Shown here: positions 1-9,255 of the stretch, piece after piece
Numbering within the stretch: position 1 is the first letter of the stretch
Layout: the number at the start of each line of letters is the position of its first letter
Assembly: GCA_965221985.1 (NCBI GenBank)
Contig: OZ244928.1
Span: 2,356,001-2,420,000 of the forward strand
Reading direction: 5' to 3'
DNA: 64,000 bases
Source of the DNA: J054 sp965221985
Lineage (GTDB): Bacteria; Pseudomonadota; Gammaproteobacteria; Steroidobacterales; GCA-2729495
Made by a program: the position numbers and the translations under genes
Notes under the pieces: generated by a model
Told to the model about the DNA's origin: nothing
Database searches by the model: none
Seen by the model: only the letters and a program-made list of their open reading frames with translations

Positions 1-135
1 GCGGCGCAGGCGCCCGGGCCGGCTAAACAGAAAATACAACAACAGTCCCAGTAGCAAACCCAAGCCAGCCGCAACGGCCAGCAAGATACGCAGGTCAAGG
101 GCGAGGATTTCGGCGAGAATGATGTCGACGTTCAT
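1..135 (-). CDS. N-terminus of a membrane-anchored protein (partial, possibly RmuC)
   Basis: Only the first 45 codons are in the window; the gene runs off the left edge. The ATG at 135-133 overlaps the TGA of the upstream phosphatase gene as ATGA, so the two are probably translationally coupled. The peptide starts MNVDIILAEI, has one strong hydrophobic segment (about residues 15-38, rich in Leu/Ala/Gly) and then a basic stretch (SRPGRLRR). This is an N-terminal membrane anchor with the following domain in the cytoplasm. RmuC-type DNA recombination proteins start this way and lie near the ubiG cluster in some gammaproteobacteria, but the family-defining part is missing, so the name is a guess. 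Confidence 0.5.
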   Translation of the reverse strand, partial: MNVDIILAEILALDLRILLAVAAGLGLLLGLLLYFLFSRPGRLRR

Positions 136-821
136 TCCTGTGCTTCGTTATTCAGCCAACCGCCGTTGCCGAGTGTTTCTAGCAACTCGTCGCTGCCGGC
201 CACGATGAAATCCGCGCCCCAAGCGGCGACTTGATCTTCCCGGGTGATGTAGCCATAGCTGGCGGCCACCGTGGTCATACCGGCCGCGTGCCCGGCCTGA
301 ATATCGCGTTGGTCATCGCCGATGTATACCGATTGCCCGGGTTCAACGCCAGTAATTTCCGCGGCATGCAATAAAGGGTCGGGGTCAGGCTTGCGGCGGG
401 CGAGGGTGTCGCCGCTGACGATACAGGCGCAGCGGGGTGCCAGTTCGAGTCCCGCCAGCAAGGGTTCGGCGAGATACGCGGGCTTGTTAGTCACCACGCC
501 CCAGGCGGTGCCGGCGGCATCCAGGGCATGGAGCACGCGCGCCATGCCAGGAAACAAGCGGGTGTCTTCGCAGAGATGCTTGGCGTAGTGGGCCAAGAAT
601 CGATCCCGCAGCGCTTCCTGATCGTCGGTATCTAAGTGCGCGAAGCCAATCTTCAATAACCCCAATGCGCCATGGGAGACATGACCGCGGGCCAACTCGT
701 AGTCCATGGGGTACAAAGATTCTTCCGCGCGCAGCCGGTCCAAGGCCGCCACCATATCCGGCGCGGTGTCCAGCAGTGTGCCGTCGAGATCGAAAAATAC
801 AGCGCCTGTCACGATAGGCAC
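132..821 (-). CDS. gph: HAD-superfamily phosphatase (phosphoglycolate phosphatase / MupP type)
   Basis: A 229-residue haloacid-dehalogenase phosphatase. Motif I FFDLDGTLLD gives nucleophile Asp11 and acid/base Asp13. Motif II is VVTNKP, the motif III Lys lies in RRKPDPDP, and motif IV is YIGDDQRDI. The helical cap between motifs I and II is the usual size for subclass IA. The start is GTG at 821, directly after the TGA of ubiG. Next to ubiG, Pseudomonas carries a homologue called MupP, which dephosphorylates N-acetylmuramate 6-phosphate in cell-wall recycling; other members act on 2-phosphoglycolate from oxidative damage. The sequence does not decide between these substrates. Confidence 0.85.
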   Translation of the reverse strand: MPIVTGAVFFDLDGTLLDTAPDMVAALDRLRAEESLYPMDYELARGHVSHGALGLLKIGFAHLDTDDQEALRDRFLAHYAKHLCEDTRLFPGMARVLHALDAAGTAWGVVTNKPAYLAEPLLAGLELAPRCACIVSGDTLARRKPDPDPLLHAAEITGVEPGQSVYIGDDQRDIQAGHAAGMTTVAASYGYITREDQVAAWGADFIVAGSDELLETLGNGGWLNNEAQE

Positions 822-1550
822 TCAGTGTACCGGGCGCCGGAAGTGCGCCAGATAGTTCACGGCTACATCCGGGCCCAAGCGCCACCGGTTGCTCAGGGGA
901 TTTAACTCCATGCCTCGCAAATCGAGGAGTTCTAAATGGGCGGCGCTAGCCCAGGCGGCCAATTCCGACGGCCGGATAAAGCGCCCGTACTCGTGCGTGC
1001 CCCGGGGCAGCATGCCCAGCACATACTCGGCACCGACGATTGCCAAGGCGAAAGCCTTGGGCGTGCGATTTAACGTCGATACCAGGACATCCCCGCCGGG
1101 CTTAACCAATGTTGCTAGGTTGGCGAGTAGCTCATCGGGTGCGGGGACATGCTCTAAGACTTCTAGGCAGGTGACCAGATCGAAGCCGCCGGGCTCATCC
1201 TTAGCCAAGTCGGCGGCTGAACTGAGCTGATAGCTGACGTTGTCTAGGCCTTCGCCGGCGGCATGTAGCTCGGCTACCTGTAAGGGACCTTCGGCCAAGT
1301 CGATTCCCAGTACTTCGCGCGCGCCGCGCGCCATACCCTCGCTGAGCAGACCGCCACCGCAACCTACATCCAAACAACGCTTATTGGCTAGACCCGCGCG
1401 CTCCTCGATATAGCTCAGCCGCAGCGGGTTCATTTGATGCAAGGCCTTGAACTCCCCATCGGGGTCCCACCAGCGGCTGGCCAGGGCGTCGAATTTATTC
1501 AACTCCGCCGGATCGACATTGGTGCTGTGGCTGCTGTCAGAGGTCATCAT
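822..1550 (-). CDS. ubiG: Ubiquinone biosynthesis O-methyltransferase
   Basis: The 242-residue product is a class I SAM-dependent methyltransferase that performs both O-methylations in ubiquinone synthesis at the inner membrane. The UbiG signature is clear: an N-terminal ELNKFDALASRWWDPDGEFK block, then LHQMNPLRL, SAM motif I LDVGCGGGLLSEGMA, and LEVLEHVP as the post-I region. Length matches the family (about 235-245). The ATG at 1550 overlaps the stop of the upstream deaminase gene by 4 bases (ATGA), and its own TGA abuts the GTG of the phosphatase, so the run is one transcript. The order deaminase-ubiG-phosphatase divergent from gyrA is that of Pseudomonas, except that mtnA, which sits there next to gyrA, is absent. 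Confidence 0.95.
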   Translation of the reverse strand: MMTSDSSHSTNVDPAELNKFDALASRWWDPDGEFKALHQMNPLRLSYIEERAGLANKRCLDVGCGGGLLSEGMARGAREVLGIDLAEGPLQVAELHAAGEGLDNVSYQLSSAADLAKDEPGGFDLVTCLEVLEHVPAPDELLANLATLVKPGGDVLVSTLNRTPKAFALAIVGAEYVLGMLPRGTHEYGRFIRPSELAAWASAAHLELLDLRGMELNPLSNRWRLGPDVAVNYLAHFRRPVH

Positions 1551-2869
1551 TGCGCATCGCTGGCTAGACGCTTTGCCCAGGCATTGCCGCGGGCATAAAT
1601 GTCGGCGGGTTGCGCGCGGGTGAATTCGCCATCGCGCAGCAGCGCTTCTCCATTAACCCAAACATCACTCACCTGATCCCGGTTTGCCGCATATACCAAT
1701 TGAGAGAGGGGATTGTGCACCGGTTGGGTGGCCGGATGTGACAAGTCGATGCAAGTCAGGTCCGCGCGTTTGCCGGGTAGCAGGGAGCCAATTTCCTCGG
1801 CCAGACCCAGTGCCTGCGCGCCGTTGAGGGTGGCCATGCGCAGAGCGTCCGCGGCACTGACCGCGGAGGCGTCATTGGCCACGGCCTTGGCGAGCAGGGC
1901 CGCGCTGCGCATTTCGCCGAGCATGTCCAGGTCATTGTTGCTGCTAGCGCCGTCTGTGCCCAAGGCGACGTTCACCCCGGCCGCCATGAGTTTCGCCACC
2001 GGGCAAAAACCGCTGGCGAGTTTGAGATTCGATTCGGGACAGTGCACCACCGATGCGCCGCGTTCCGCCAGCATTTCGAATTCTGCATCATTCAGCGCGG
2101 TCATATGGACCGCCGCGAGCAAGGGGCTGACCAGGCCCAAGCGGTTAAGCCGGGCCAGCGGACGTTCCCGCGTGGCAGCGACGGCCTGTTCCACTTCGCC
2201 GGCAGTCTCATGCACATGCATATGAATTGGCCGTTCTAGCTCATCGGCCAGCACCCGCAAGTGCGCCAGGGCATCGTCGCCCACGCTGTAGGGTGCATGC
2301 GGCGCGAAACTGGTGCTGACCAATTCATGGCCCTTAAACCGGTCATGCACGGCCAGACCGTTCGCGAAATAGTCGTCGATGCTCTGCGCCCAAGCCGTGG
2401 GTTGATCGAGGAGAATCATACCCACCACGGCGCGCAGTCCGTGGTGGATGGCAACTTCGGCCGCCACATCGGGAAAAAAGTACATCTCATTGGCGCAAGT
2501 CGTGCCGCCGCGGATCATCTCTAGCGCGGCCAATTCACAGCCGTCGCGGACGAACTCGGCGCTGACCCAGCGTTGTTCGGCCGGCCAGATATGTTCCTGC
2601 AACCAGGTTTGCAGGGGCAGATCGTCGGCCAGCCCGCGAAACAGGGTCATGGGCAGATGCGTGTGTGCGTTGATTAAGCCGGGTATGAGCAGGTGATTAG
2701 GGCGCTCGACAGCGGGCAGGTCCGGAAACTGCTGGCGTGCTTGGGCGGCGGGCAGCAGCGCGGCGATTCGTCCGGCACGCAGCACCAGGGCATGGTCTTT
2801 AAGGATCTGCCCAGCGGGCTCCACCGGCACGATCCAGCGGGCAAAAATGACCAGCTCGGTTGAATTCAT
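1547..2869 (-). CDS. mtaD: TRZ/ATZ-family amidohydrolase, probable 5'-methylthioadenosine/S-adenosylhomocysteine deaminase
   Basis: The 440-residue metal-dependent amidohydrolase deaminates adenosine-type thioethers to the inosine form. Metal and catalytic motifs are in the family order: NAHTHLPM with His69 and His71, HMHVHET, a conserved VHCPESN segment, and LGTDGASSNNDLDM near the active-site Asp. Length fits the MtaD/SsnA branch. It is the first gene of the minus-strand run and overlaps ubiG by 4 bases. In Pseudomonas the same gene neighbours ubiG and mtnA and serves methylthioadenosine salvage. With mtnA absent here, the deaminase branch (MTA to methylthioinosine) may have to be completed from elsewhere. 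Substrate is inferred from family and context only. Confidence 0.85.
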   Translation of the reverse strand: MNSTELVIFARWIVPVEPAGQILKDHALVLRAGRIAALLPAAQARQQFPDLPAVERPNHLLIPGLINAHTHLPMTLFRGLADDLPLQTWLQEHIWPAEQRWVSAEFVRDGCELAALEMIRGGTTCANEMYFFPDVAAEVAIHHGLRAVVGMILLDQPTAWAQSIDDYFANGLAVHDRFKGHELVSTSFAPHAPYSVGDDALAHLRVLADELERPIHMHVHETAGEVEQAVAATRERPLARLNRLGLVSPLLAAVHMTALNDAEFEMLAERGASVVHCPESNLKLASGFCPVAKLMAAGVNVALGTDGASSNNDLDMLGEMRSAALLAKAVANDASAVSAADALRMATLNGAQALGLAEEIGSLLPGKRADLTCIDLSHPATQPVHNPLSQLVYAANRDQVSDVWVNGEALLRDGEFTRAQPADIYARGNAWAKRLASDAQ

Positions 2870-2984
2870 CAGCCAATACTTTGCAGGAAGGGGGGCAGGC
2901 GGATAATGCCTGATCCCATCGGGCAGGCATAGCGGCGGCAGGCCCGCCAGGGCCCTAATTCCACTGTGGCGAAACCCGCCCCTG

Positions 2985-2993
2985 TGCTACCAT
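2985..2993 (+). promoter_or_regulatory. Candidate extended -10 promoter for gyrA
   Basis: The motif TGCTACCAT fits the extended -10 pattern TGnTAnnnT. It lies in the 249-base divergent gap between the mtaD-like gene and gyrA, and would give a 5' leader of about 120 bases. No good -35 box is seen at 16-18 bases. Support is motif match and position only. Confidence 0.3.
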
Positions 2994-3118
2994 TATTGGC
3001 TTAATTAACGTCTAATTTGAGTCGTCCAAAATTCCACTTTTACGTACTCCGTGCGAACTGCTCCGAGCAGGTCGCAGGGTCTCAATCCGATTCCATTTAC
3101 TCATTAGAATGACCACCG

Positions 3119-5662
3119 ATGGCTGAAGTGGCACAGGAAATATTGCCCGTTAATCTCGAAGACGAGATGCGTCAATCCTATTTGGATTACGCCATGAGTG
3201 TCATCGTGGGCCGCGCTTTGCCCGATGTTCGTGATGGCCTAAAACCGGTGCATAGGCGCGTGTTGTTCGCCATGCGCGAATTGGGCAATGACTACAACAA
3301 GGCCTATAAGAAATCAGCTCGGGTGGTGGGCGATGTGATCGGTAAGTATCACCCCCATGGTGATACCGCGGTCTACGACACCATCGTACGCATGGCGCAA
3401 CCCTTTTCCATGCGTTACCTATTGGTGGACGGGCAGGGCAACTTCGGTTCCGTAGACGGTGATGCCCCGGCGGCCATGCGCTACACCGAAGTGCGCATGG
3501 CTCGCATCGCCGGTGAGCTGTTGGCCGACATCGACAAAGAAACCGTCGATTTTGTGCCCAACTACGATGAATCGGAATTCGAACCGTCGGTGCTGCCCAC
3601 CAAGCTACCAAACTTATTGGTCAACGGTTCGGCCGGCATCGCGGTGGGCATGGCGACCAATATTCCGCCGCACAATCTCGGCGAGGTCATCGACGCCACC
3701 TTGGCCTTGATGGCAGACCCGGATATCTCCATCGCCGATCTGATGACTCATTTGCCGGGTCCTGATTTTCCCACGGCGGGTCTGATCAATGGTGCCCAGG
3801 GTATTTATTCAGCCTATATGACTGGTCGCGGCCGGATTTATATGCGCGGCCGAACCACGGTCGAGCCACTAGATCAGCGCGGGCGCGAGGCCATCATTGT
3901 CACCGAGATTCCGTATCAGGTGAACAAGGCGCGCTTGATCGAGAAGATCGCCGAGTTGGTGCGCGAGAAGCGTTTAGAAGGCATTTCTGAGCTACGCGAT
4001 GAGTCGGACAAAGACGGTATGCGCATCGTCATCGAACTGCGCCGGGGCGAAATGCCCGATGTGGTCTTAAACAATCTGTATAAACAGACACCGTTGGAAA
4101 GTGTGTTTGGCATCAACATGGTGGCCTTGCGCGACGGCCAACCACGCTTGCTGAATCTCAAGGAAATCTTATCGGCGTTTTTGCGCCATCGTCGCGAAGT
4201 CATCACGCGGCGCACCTTGTATGAATTGCGCAAGGCCCGCGAGCGCGCACATTTGTTGGAAGGCCTGGCCGTGGCCTTGGCGAATATCGATCCGGTTATT
4301 GCACTGATCAAGGCTTCGGCCTCGCCCGCGGAGGCGCGTGCCGGATTGTTAGCTGAAGTTTGGGCGCCCGGCTCCGTGACGGTCATGCTGGAGGCGTCCG
4401 GCGGTATCGTCACCCGGCCCGATGATCTCGAAGGTGAGTATGGTGCGGGTGAGGGCGGTTATCGCTTGTCGCCGGCCCAGGCCCAGGCGATTTTGGACCT
4501 GAAGTTACACCGTCTCACGGGGCTCGAACAAGAGAAAATTATCAATGAATACAAGGATATTCTTGATAAAATTAAAGAACTTACTGAGATATTGGAAAAC
4601 CCGGATCGATTGTTAGAAGTCATCCGCGAAGAACTCGCCGATATTCGCGAGCGCTATGACGACGAGCGCCGTACCGAAATTGTTCAGACCCACGACAATT
4701 TGACGGCGGAAGATCTCATTCCCGAGGAAGAAGTCATCGTGACCTTGTCCCATGGTGGCTATGCCAAGTCACAAGGTCTGGATACCTACCAGGCCCAACG
4801 GCGTGGCGGTCGCGGCCGCGCGGCCGCGCGGGTCAAAGATGAAGACTTCATCGACAAGTTATTCGTGGCCAATACCCATGACACGCTGCTGTGTTTCACC
4901 AGTCTGGGCAAAGTGTATTGGTTAAAGGTCTATCAAGTGCCCCGGGCAAGCCGCAATGCGCGTGGCCGCCCCATGGTGAATTTGTTGCCGCTGGAAACCG
5001 ACGAGCGCGTGAATGCCGTGGTGCCGGTGAAAGATTTCGAGGCGGACCATTTCGTGTTCATGGCCACCAGTCATGGCACGGTGAAGAAGACCAGTTTGCA
5101 GGCCTTCTCCAGGCCACGCAGCAACGGTATTCGCGCGGTGGAGTTGCGCGAAGGCGATCACTTGGTTGATGTGGCCCTCACCCATGGTGATGACGACATC
5201 ATGTTGTTCGCCAGTTCCGGCAAGGCCGTGCGTTTTCACGAGACAGACGTGCGGGCCATGGGCCGCACTGCAGCGGGTGTCCGCGGTATTCGTCTGATCG
5301 AGGGTCAGGAAGTGATTTCGCTGCAAATTGTCGGTGAAGGTGATGTTCTTACGGCCACGCAAAATGGTTACGGCAAGCGCACACTGGTGAGTGATTTTCC
5401 GGTGCATGGCCGCGGCGGTCAGGGCGTCATCGCGATTCAAACCACCGAGCGCAATGGGGCCATGGTGGGTGCAATTCAGGTCAACGACGAAGATGAAATC
5501 ATGTTGATCAGTAGCAGCGGTATTTTAGTGCGCACGCCGGTGGACGGTATTTCCGTGCAGGGGCGCAATACTCAGGGCGTGCGTCTGATTCGGGTTGAAG
5601 AAGGCGATCGCTTGGTGGGCCTTGACCGCATCATCTCCCTCGATGAAGCGGATGATGAATAA
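3119..5662 (+). CDS. gyrA: DNA gyrase subunit A
   Basis: The 847-residue GyrA, with GyrB, introduces negative supercoils; it makes the double-strand break. The catalytic tyrosine is Tyr122 (AMRYTEVR). The quinolone-determining region reads HPHGDTAVYD, so the residue equivalent to E. coli Ser83 is Thr83 and Asp87 is retained. Thr at 83 is also the wild-type residue in Pseudomonas aeruginosa. The GyrA box of the C-terminal DNA-wrapping domain is QRRGGRG, followed by the expected beta-pinwheel repeats, and the tail is acidic (LDEADDE). The length is a little shorter than in enterics, which carry a longer linker. The ATG has no strong Shine-Dalgarno. It begins a long plus-strand gene run leading into serC. 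Confidence 0.97.
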   Translation: MAEVAQEILPVNLEDEMRQSYLDYAMSVIVGRALPDVRDGLKPVHRRVLFAMRELGNDYNKAYKKSARVVGDVIGKYHPHGDTAVYDTIVRMAQPFSMRYLLVDGQGNFGSVDGDAPAAMRYTEVRMARIAGELLADIDKETVDFVPNYDESEFEPSVLPTKLPNLLVNGSAGIAVGMATNIPPHNLGEVIDATLALMADPDISIADLMTHLPGPDFPTAGLINGAQGIYSAYMTGRGRIYMRGRTTVEPLDQRGREAIIVTEIPYQVNKARLIEKIAELVREKRLEGISELRDESDKDGMRIVIELRRGEMPDVVLNNLYKQTPLESVFGINMVALRDGQPRLLNLKEILSAFLRHRREVITRRTLYELRKARERAHLLEGLAVALANIDPVIALIKASASPAEARAGLLAEVWAPGSVTVMLEASGGIVTRPDDLEGEYGAGEGGYRLSPAQAQAILDLKLHRLTGLEQEKIINEYKDILDKIKELTEILENPDRLLEVIREELADIRERYDDERRTEIVQTHDNLTAEDLIPEEEVIVTLSHGGYAKSQGLDTYQAQRRGGRGRAAARVKDEDFIDKLFVANTHDTLLCFTSLGKVYWLKVYQVPRASRNARGRPMVNLLPLETDERVNAVVPVKDFEADHFVFMATSHGTVKKTSLQAFSRPRSNGIRAVELREGDHLVDVALTHGDDDIMLFASSGKAVRFHETDVRAMGRTAAGVRGIRLIEGQEVISLQIVGEGDVLTATQNGYGKRTLVSDFPVHGRGGQGVIAIQTTERNGAMVGAIQVNDEDEIMLISSSGILVRTPVDGISVQGRNTQGVRLIRVEEGDRLVGLDRIISLDEADDE

Positions 5663-5700
5663 GGTTTTAGCAGCCCCTGGATAGGGGTGAAAGACGATTA

Positions 5701-6786
5701 ATGATGACGCGCGTATTTAATTTTAGCGCCGGGCCAGCGGCTCTGCCCTTGGAAGTCCTGGAAAGAGCGAAGGCTGATTTGCCCGATTGGGCGGGCAATG
5801 GCATGTCGGTGATGGAGTTGAGTCACCGCAGTAAGGCCTTTATTGGCGTGGCGGAGCAGGCCGAAGCCGATTTGCGTGAGCTCATGGGCATTGGCGACGA
5901 TTACGCGGTGTTGTTCTTGCAGGGTGGCGCCACGCAGCAGTTCGCCCAGTTGCCGATGAATTTGTCCGCGCCCGGGCAGACTGTAGATTATCTGGTTACA
6001 GGCGCCTGGTCTAAGAAGGCGGCGAAAGAAGCAGCGCTTTTGCGGCCGACCAATGTTGTTGCCGATGGAGCTGACAACAGCTTTACCGATGTGCCCAAGC
6101 GCGAGCTTTGGCAAACCAGCAGTAACGCGGCCTATTTTCATTACTGTCCCAATGAAACCATTGCCGGTTTAGAAATCGCCTCGCCACCCGATGTGGGCGA
6201 TGTACCCCTGGTCGCGGACATGTCATCGACGATATTGTCGCGCCCGGTGAATGTGAGTCAGTTCGGGGTGATCTACGCGGGTGCGCAAAAAAATGTTGGT
6301 CCTGCCGGGCTGGTGATCCTGATCATTCGCCGCGACCTTTTGCAGCGGGCGTCCGGCGATGTGCCTAATATTCTGACTTATCGATCCCAAGCCGATGCGG
6401 GTTCCATGCTCAACACGCCGCCGACCTTCGCTTGGTATATGGCGGGCTTGGTATTCGATTGGCTCAAAGCGCAAGGTGGGCTGCGGAAGATGGCCGAGGT
6501 CAATCAACGCAAGGCAGCTAAGCTCTATGCGGCCATTGATGACTCGCCGTTTTATAGCAATCCGGTGGCGCTAGAGCATCGGTCCTGGATGAATGTGCCA
6601 TTTATTCTGGCCAGGCCCGAGTTGGATGCGGAGTTTCTGGAACAGTCACAGCAGGCTGGTCTGACGAACTTAAAAGGTCACCGCTCCGTCGGCGGCATGC
6701 GTGCCAGTATTTACAATGCCGTGCCCGAGGTGGCTGTCGATGCCTTGATTGGTTTCATGGCTGACTTTGAGCAGCGCAACGGCTAG
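5701..6786 (+). CDS. serC: Phosphoserine aminotransferase
   Basis: The 361-residue class V PLP aminotransferase converts 3-phosphohydroxypyruvate to phosphoserine and also acts in pyridoxal phosphate synthesis. FNFSAGPAALP near the N-terminus, LQGGATQQFAQLPMNL and the PLP-lysine region YAGAQKNVGPAG are diagnostic, and length is normal. Two ATG codons are adjacent (5701 and 5704); the first is used here. A small hairpin lies just upstream (CCCCT 5674-5678, AGGGG 5683-5687), and its right arm is the best Shine-Dalgarno candidate. The gene lies 38 bases after gyrA and directly before a phosphoglycerate dehydrogenase, so two consecutive steps of serine synthesis are adjacent. Confidence 0.96.
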   Translation: MMTRVFNFSAGPAALPLEVLERAKADLPDWAGNGMSVMELSHRSKAFIGVAEQAEADLRELMGIGDDYAVLFLQGGATQQFAQLPMNLSAPGQTVDYLVTGAWSKKAAKEAALLRPTNVVADGADNSFTDVPKRELWQTSSNAAYFHYCPNETIAGLEIASPPDVGDVPLVADMSSTILSRPVNVSQFGVIYAGAQKNVGPAGLVILIIRRDLLQRASGDVPNILTYRSQADAGSMLNTPPTFAWYMAGLVFDWLKAQGGLRKMAEVNQRKAAKLYAAIDDSPFYSNPVALEHRSWMNVPFILARPELDAEFLEQSQQAGLTNLKGHRSVGGMRASIYNAVPEVAVDALIGFMADFEQRNG

Positions 6787-6818
6787 CCCGCGAAGACGGG
6801 CTGAAATCGGAAACAACG

Positions 6819-8000
6819 ATGTACAAAATTCAAACCCTGAATAATATCTCCGTGACGGGCTTGCGGCGTCTACCGCGCGAGTTCTATGAAGTGGCGTCCG
6901 AAATCGTCGATCCGGACGCCATCATGCTGCGCTCCTTCAATATGCATGACATGGCGGTTCCCAAGTCCGTGGTGGCCGTGGCGCGCGCGGGTGCCGGGGT
7001 TAACAATATTCCGGTCATCGATTTGGCCAAGCAGGGTGTACCTGTATTTAATGCGCCGGGTGCAAACGCGAATGCCGTGAAGGAACTGGTGATCGCCGGC
7101 ATGTTGTTGGCCGCGCGCAATATCTGCCAGGGTTGGGACTATGTTCGCGGGTTGGATCTCGACGGTGCTGAATTGAATAAGGCCGTCGAAGCGGGCAAGA
7201 AACAGTTCGTGGGTTATGAGCTGCCTAGCCGTACGCTGGGTGTTGTTGGTTTGGGCGCCATTGGCGTGCAGGTTGCCAACACGGCATTGTCCATGGGCAT
7301 GCGGGTGATTGGCTTTGATCCGCAGATTACCGTTGATCGTGCTTGGGAATTGTCCGCCGGCGTTGAGCAGGCCCGCAGTCTTGACGATCTGATTGGTCGT
7401 GTGGATATGTTGAGTCTGCACGTACCCTTGGTGGACGGGACGCGCGGCATGTTAAACAGTGAACGCTTAGCCTTGGTGCCGGACAACAGTGTGTTGCTTA
7501 ATTTTTCCCGCAGCGGCATCGTCGACGAAGAAGCTGCCCTGGCGGCCTTGGCTACTGGTAAGCTCGCCGCTTATGTGACGGATTTTCCGACGCGAGCCAC
7601 CATTGACAATCCCAAAGTGATCGCTCTACCGCATTTGGGTGCTTCCACCGGCGAGGCGGAAGAAAACTGTGCCGTGATTGTCGCGGACAATATGCGTAAT
7701 TATCTTGAGCACGGCACCATTAAACACTCGGTGAATTTTCCGGCGGCGGATATGCCGCGCATGGATGCGCATCGCATTACCGTTGCCAATGCCAATGTCC
7801 CCAACATGGTGGGGCAAATTTCAACGCGCCTCGCGGAGGCCGGTTTGAATATTGCCGACCTCTTGAACAAGTCGCAGGGTGACGTCGCCTATACCATTGT
7901 TGACCTAGATGGCGCAGTTCCCGAAGATACCCTGGACGATCTGCGGTCCATTAAGGGCGTGTTACGAGTGCGCGACTTGGGCCGCGCGACGAATACTTAA
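6819..8000 (+). CDS. serA: D-3-phosphoglycerate dehydrogenase
   Basis: The 393-residue NAD-dependent D-2-hydroxyacid dehydrogenase would oxidise 3-phosphoglycerate, the first committed step of serine synthesis, feeding the SerC made upstream. The NAD fold has GLGAIG (residues 144-149), catalytic Arg231 lies in NFSRSGIVDEEA and the catalytic His272 in LPHLGAST. A C-terminal ACT domain (from about residue 320, ITVANANVPNMVGQIS) would bind a regulatory amino acid. The usual DVFxxEP segment is replaced by VTDFPTRA, the shorter DFP-type form, so the catalytic Glu is not obvious. A hairpin (AGCCCG 6785-6790 / CGGGCT 6797-6802) separates it from serC. The gene is not in this position in Pseudomonas. 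Confidence 0.92.
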   Translation: MYKIQTLNNISVTGLRRLPREFYEVASEIVDPDAIMLRSFNMHDMAVPKSVVAVARAGAGVNNIPVIDLAKQGVPVFNAPGANANAVKELVIAGMLLAARNICQGWDYVRGLDLDGAELNKAVEAGKKQFVGYELPSRTLGVVGLGAIGVQVANTALSMGMRVIGFDPQITVDRAWELSAGVEQARSLDDLIGRVDMLSLHVPLVDGTRGMLNSERLALVPDNSVLLNFSRSGIVDEEAALAALATGKLAAYVTDFPTRATIDNPKVIALPHLGASTGEAEENCAVIVADNMRNYLEHGTIKHSVNFPAADMPRMDAHRITVANANVPNMVGQISTRLAEAGLNIADLLNKSQGDVAYTIVDLDGAVPEDTLDDLRSIKGVLRVRDLGRATNT

Positions 8001-8008
8001 GGCAATGA

Positions 8009-9130
8009 TTGAATCGGCGCATGGCTAGCAAATCGAAAAAATCGGCGCAGCCGGTAGATTTGGAGGAATTGCGCGGGCGTATCGATGCCATCGATGAACA
8101 GATTCAAGCGTTGATCAACGATCGCGCGCGCTGTGCGCAGCAAGTCGCGGTGGCCAAGGGTGACGGTACCGCCGTGGACTATTACCGCCCCGAGCGGGAG
8201 GCTCAGGTCTTGCGCGCGGTGGCCGAGCGGAATCAGGGGCCCTTGTCCGATGAAGAAGTCGTTCGGCTGTTTCGCGAGGTCATGTCTGCCTGCCTGGCGC
8301 AAGAAGAACCCCTAAAAGTCGGTTATCTGGGGCCGGAGGGCACCTTCAGCCAATCGGCTGTTTACAAACAGTTTGGTCACTCAGTGCGCGCACTGCCCCT
8401 GGCTACCATTAACGAGGTGTTTCACGAGGTGGAGTCCGGCGCGGCCGATTTCGGTGTGGTGCCCATAGAAAACTCTACCGCCGGCGCGGTGAATCACACC
8501 CTGGACAATTTCCTGACCTCGCCGCTAAAGATTTGCGGCGAAATTGAACTGCGTATCCGCCAACACTTGTTGGGCACGATGAACGAACTGGATAAGATCG
8601 TGCGCGTGTGTGCGCATCCCCAATCCCTGGCGCAATGCCGAGCTTGGTTGAAAGAGTACTTGCCGCAGGCAGAGTTATTGGATGCCAGTAGTAACGCCGA
8701 GGGTGCGCGCCGCGCCCGCGATGAAGCCGGCACAGCGGCTATTGCCGGTGATGCGGCCGCCGAAGTTTATGGTTTGGATAAGCTGGTTACCGACATCGAA
8801 GACCGGCCGGACAACACCACGCGGTTCTTGATTATTGGCCGCGAATTGTTTGCCGCCAGCGGTGATGACCGTACGACTCTGCTGCTGTCCACCGTGGGCA
8901 CCGATGATGCGGGTGCTTTGCACCGATTGCTTGAGCCCTTGGCCGCCCATCAAATTAACATGACGCGCATCGAATCCCGGCCATCTCGCCGGCGCAAATG
9001 GGATTATGTGTTTTTCGTCGATATTGACGGGCATGTTGAAGACCAAGTTGTGGCCGCGGCTCTGGCGGAATTGGAAAAACGGGCGCAATTGTTCCGTGTG
9101 CTCGGTTCCTACCCCAAAGCCATTCTCTAG
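8009..9130 (+). CDS. pheA: Bifunctional chorismate mutase / prephenate dehydratase (P-protein)
   Basis: The P-protein makes phenylpyruvate from chorismate. An AroQ chorismate mutase domain fills about residues 15-100 (DLEELRGRIDAIDEQIQALINDRA). The prephenate dehydratase domain starts at KVGYLGPEGTFSQSA and includes DNTTRFLIIG. The regulatory ACT domain includes ESRPSRRRKWDYVFFVD, the phenylalanine-binding ESRP motif. Start choice: TTG at 8009 has an AAGG six bases upstream; the alternative ATG at 8021 begins MASKSKK and lacks a well-placed Shine-Dalgarno. Both give a full-length enzyme. It lies 8 bases after serA and begins the aromatic part of the supraoperon. Confidence 0.95.
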   Translation: MNRRMASKSKKSAQPVDLEELRGRIDAIDEQIQALINDRARCAQQVAVAKGDGTAVDYYRPEREAQVLRAVAERNQGPLSDEEVVRLFREVMSACLAQEEPLKVGYLGPEGTFSQSAVYKQFGHSVRALPLATINEVFHEVESGAADFGVVPIENSTAGAVNHTLDNFLTSPLKICGEIELRIRQHLLGTMNELDKIVRVCAHPQSLAQCRAWLKEYLPQAELLDASSNAEGARRARDEAGTAAIAGDAAAEVYGLDKLVTDIEDRPDNTTRFLIIGRELFAASGDDRTTLLLSTVGTDDAGALHRLLEPLAAHQINMTRIESRPSRRRKWDYVFFVDIDGHVEDQVVAAALAELEKRAQLFRVLGSYPKAIL

Positions 9131-9255
9131 GCTGCCGACCTTGAACCCTTCCCGGTTAACGGCGTTCGCTATGACACGCCGATCTTGCTCACGCAGAATA
9201 TCGCCATGGACTAGTCCATGTTGGCGGACAGGCTGCAGGGCCATGGCTAAGCCAA

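Noticed and set aside
4922..5440. 172-codon antisense frame inside gyrA
   Set aside because: Opposite-strand shadow of a highly conserved gene, without a start signal or known motif.
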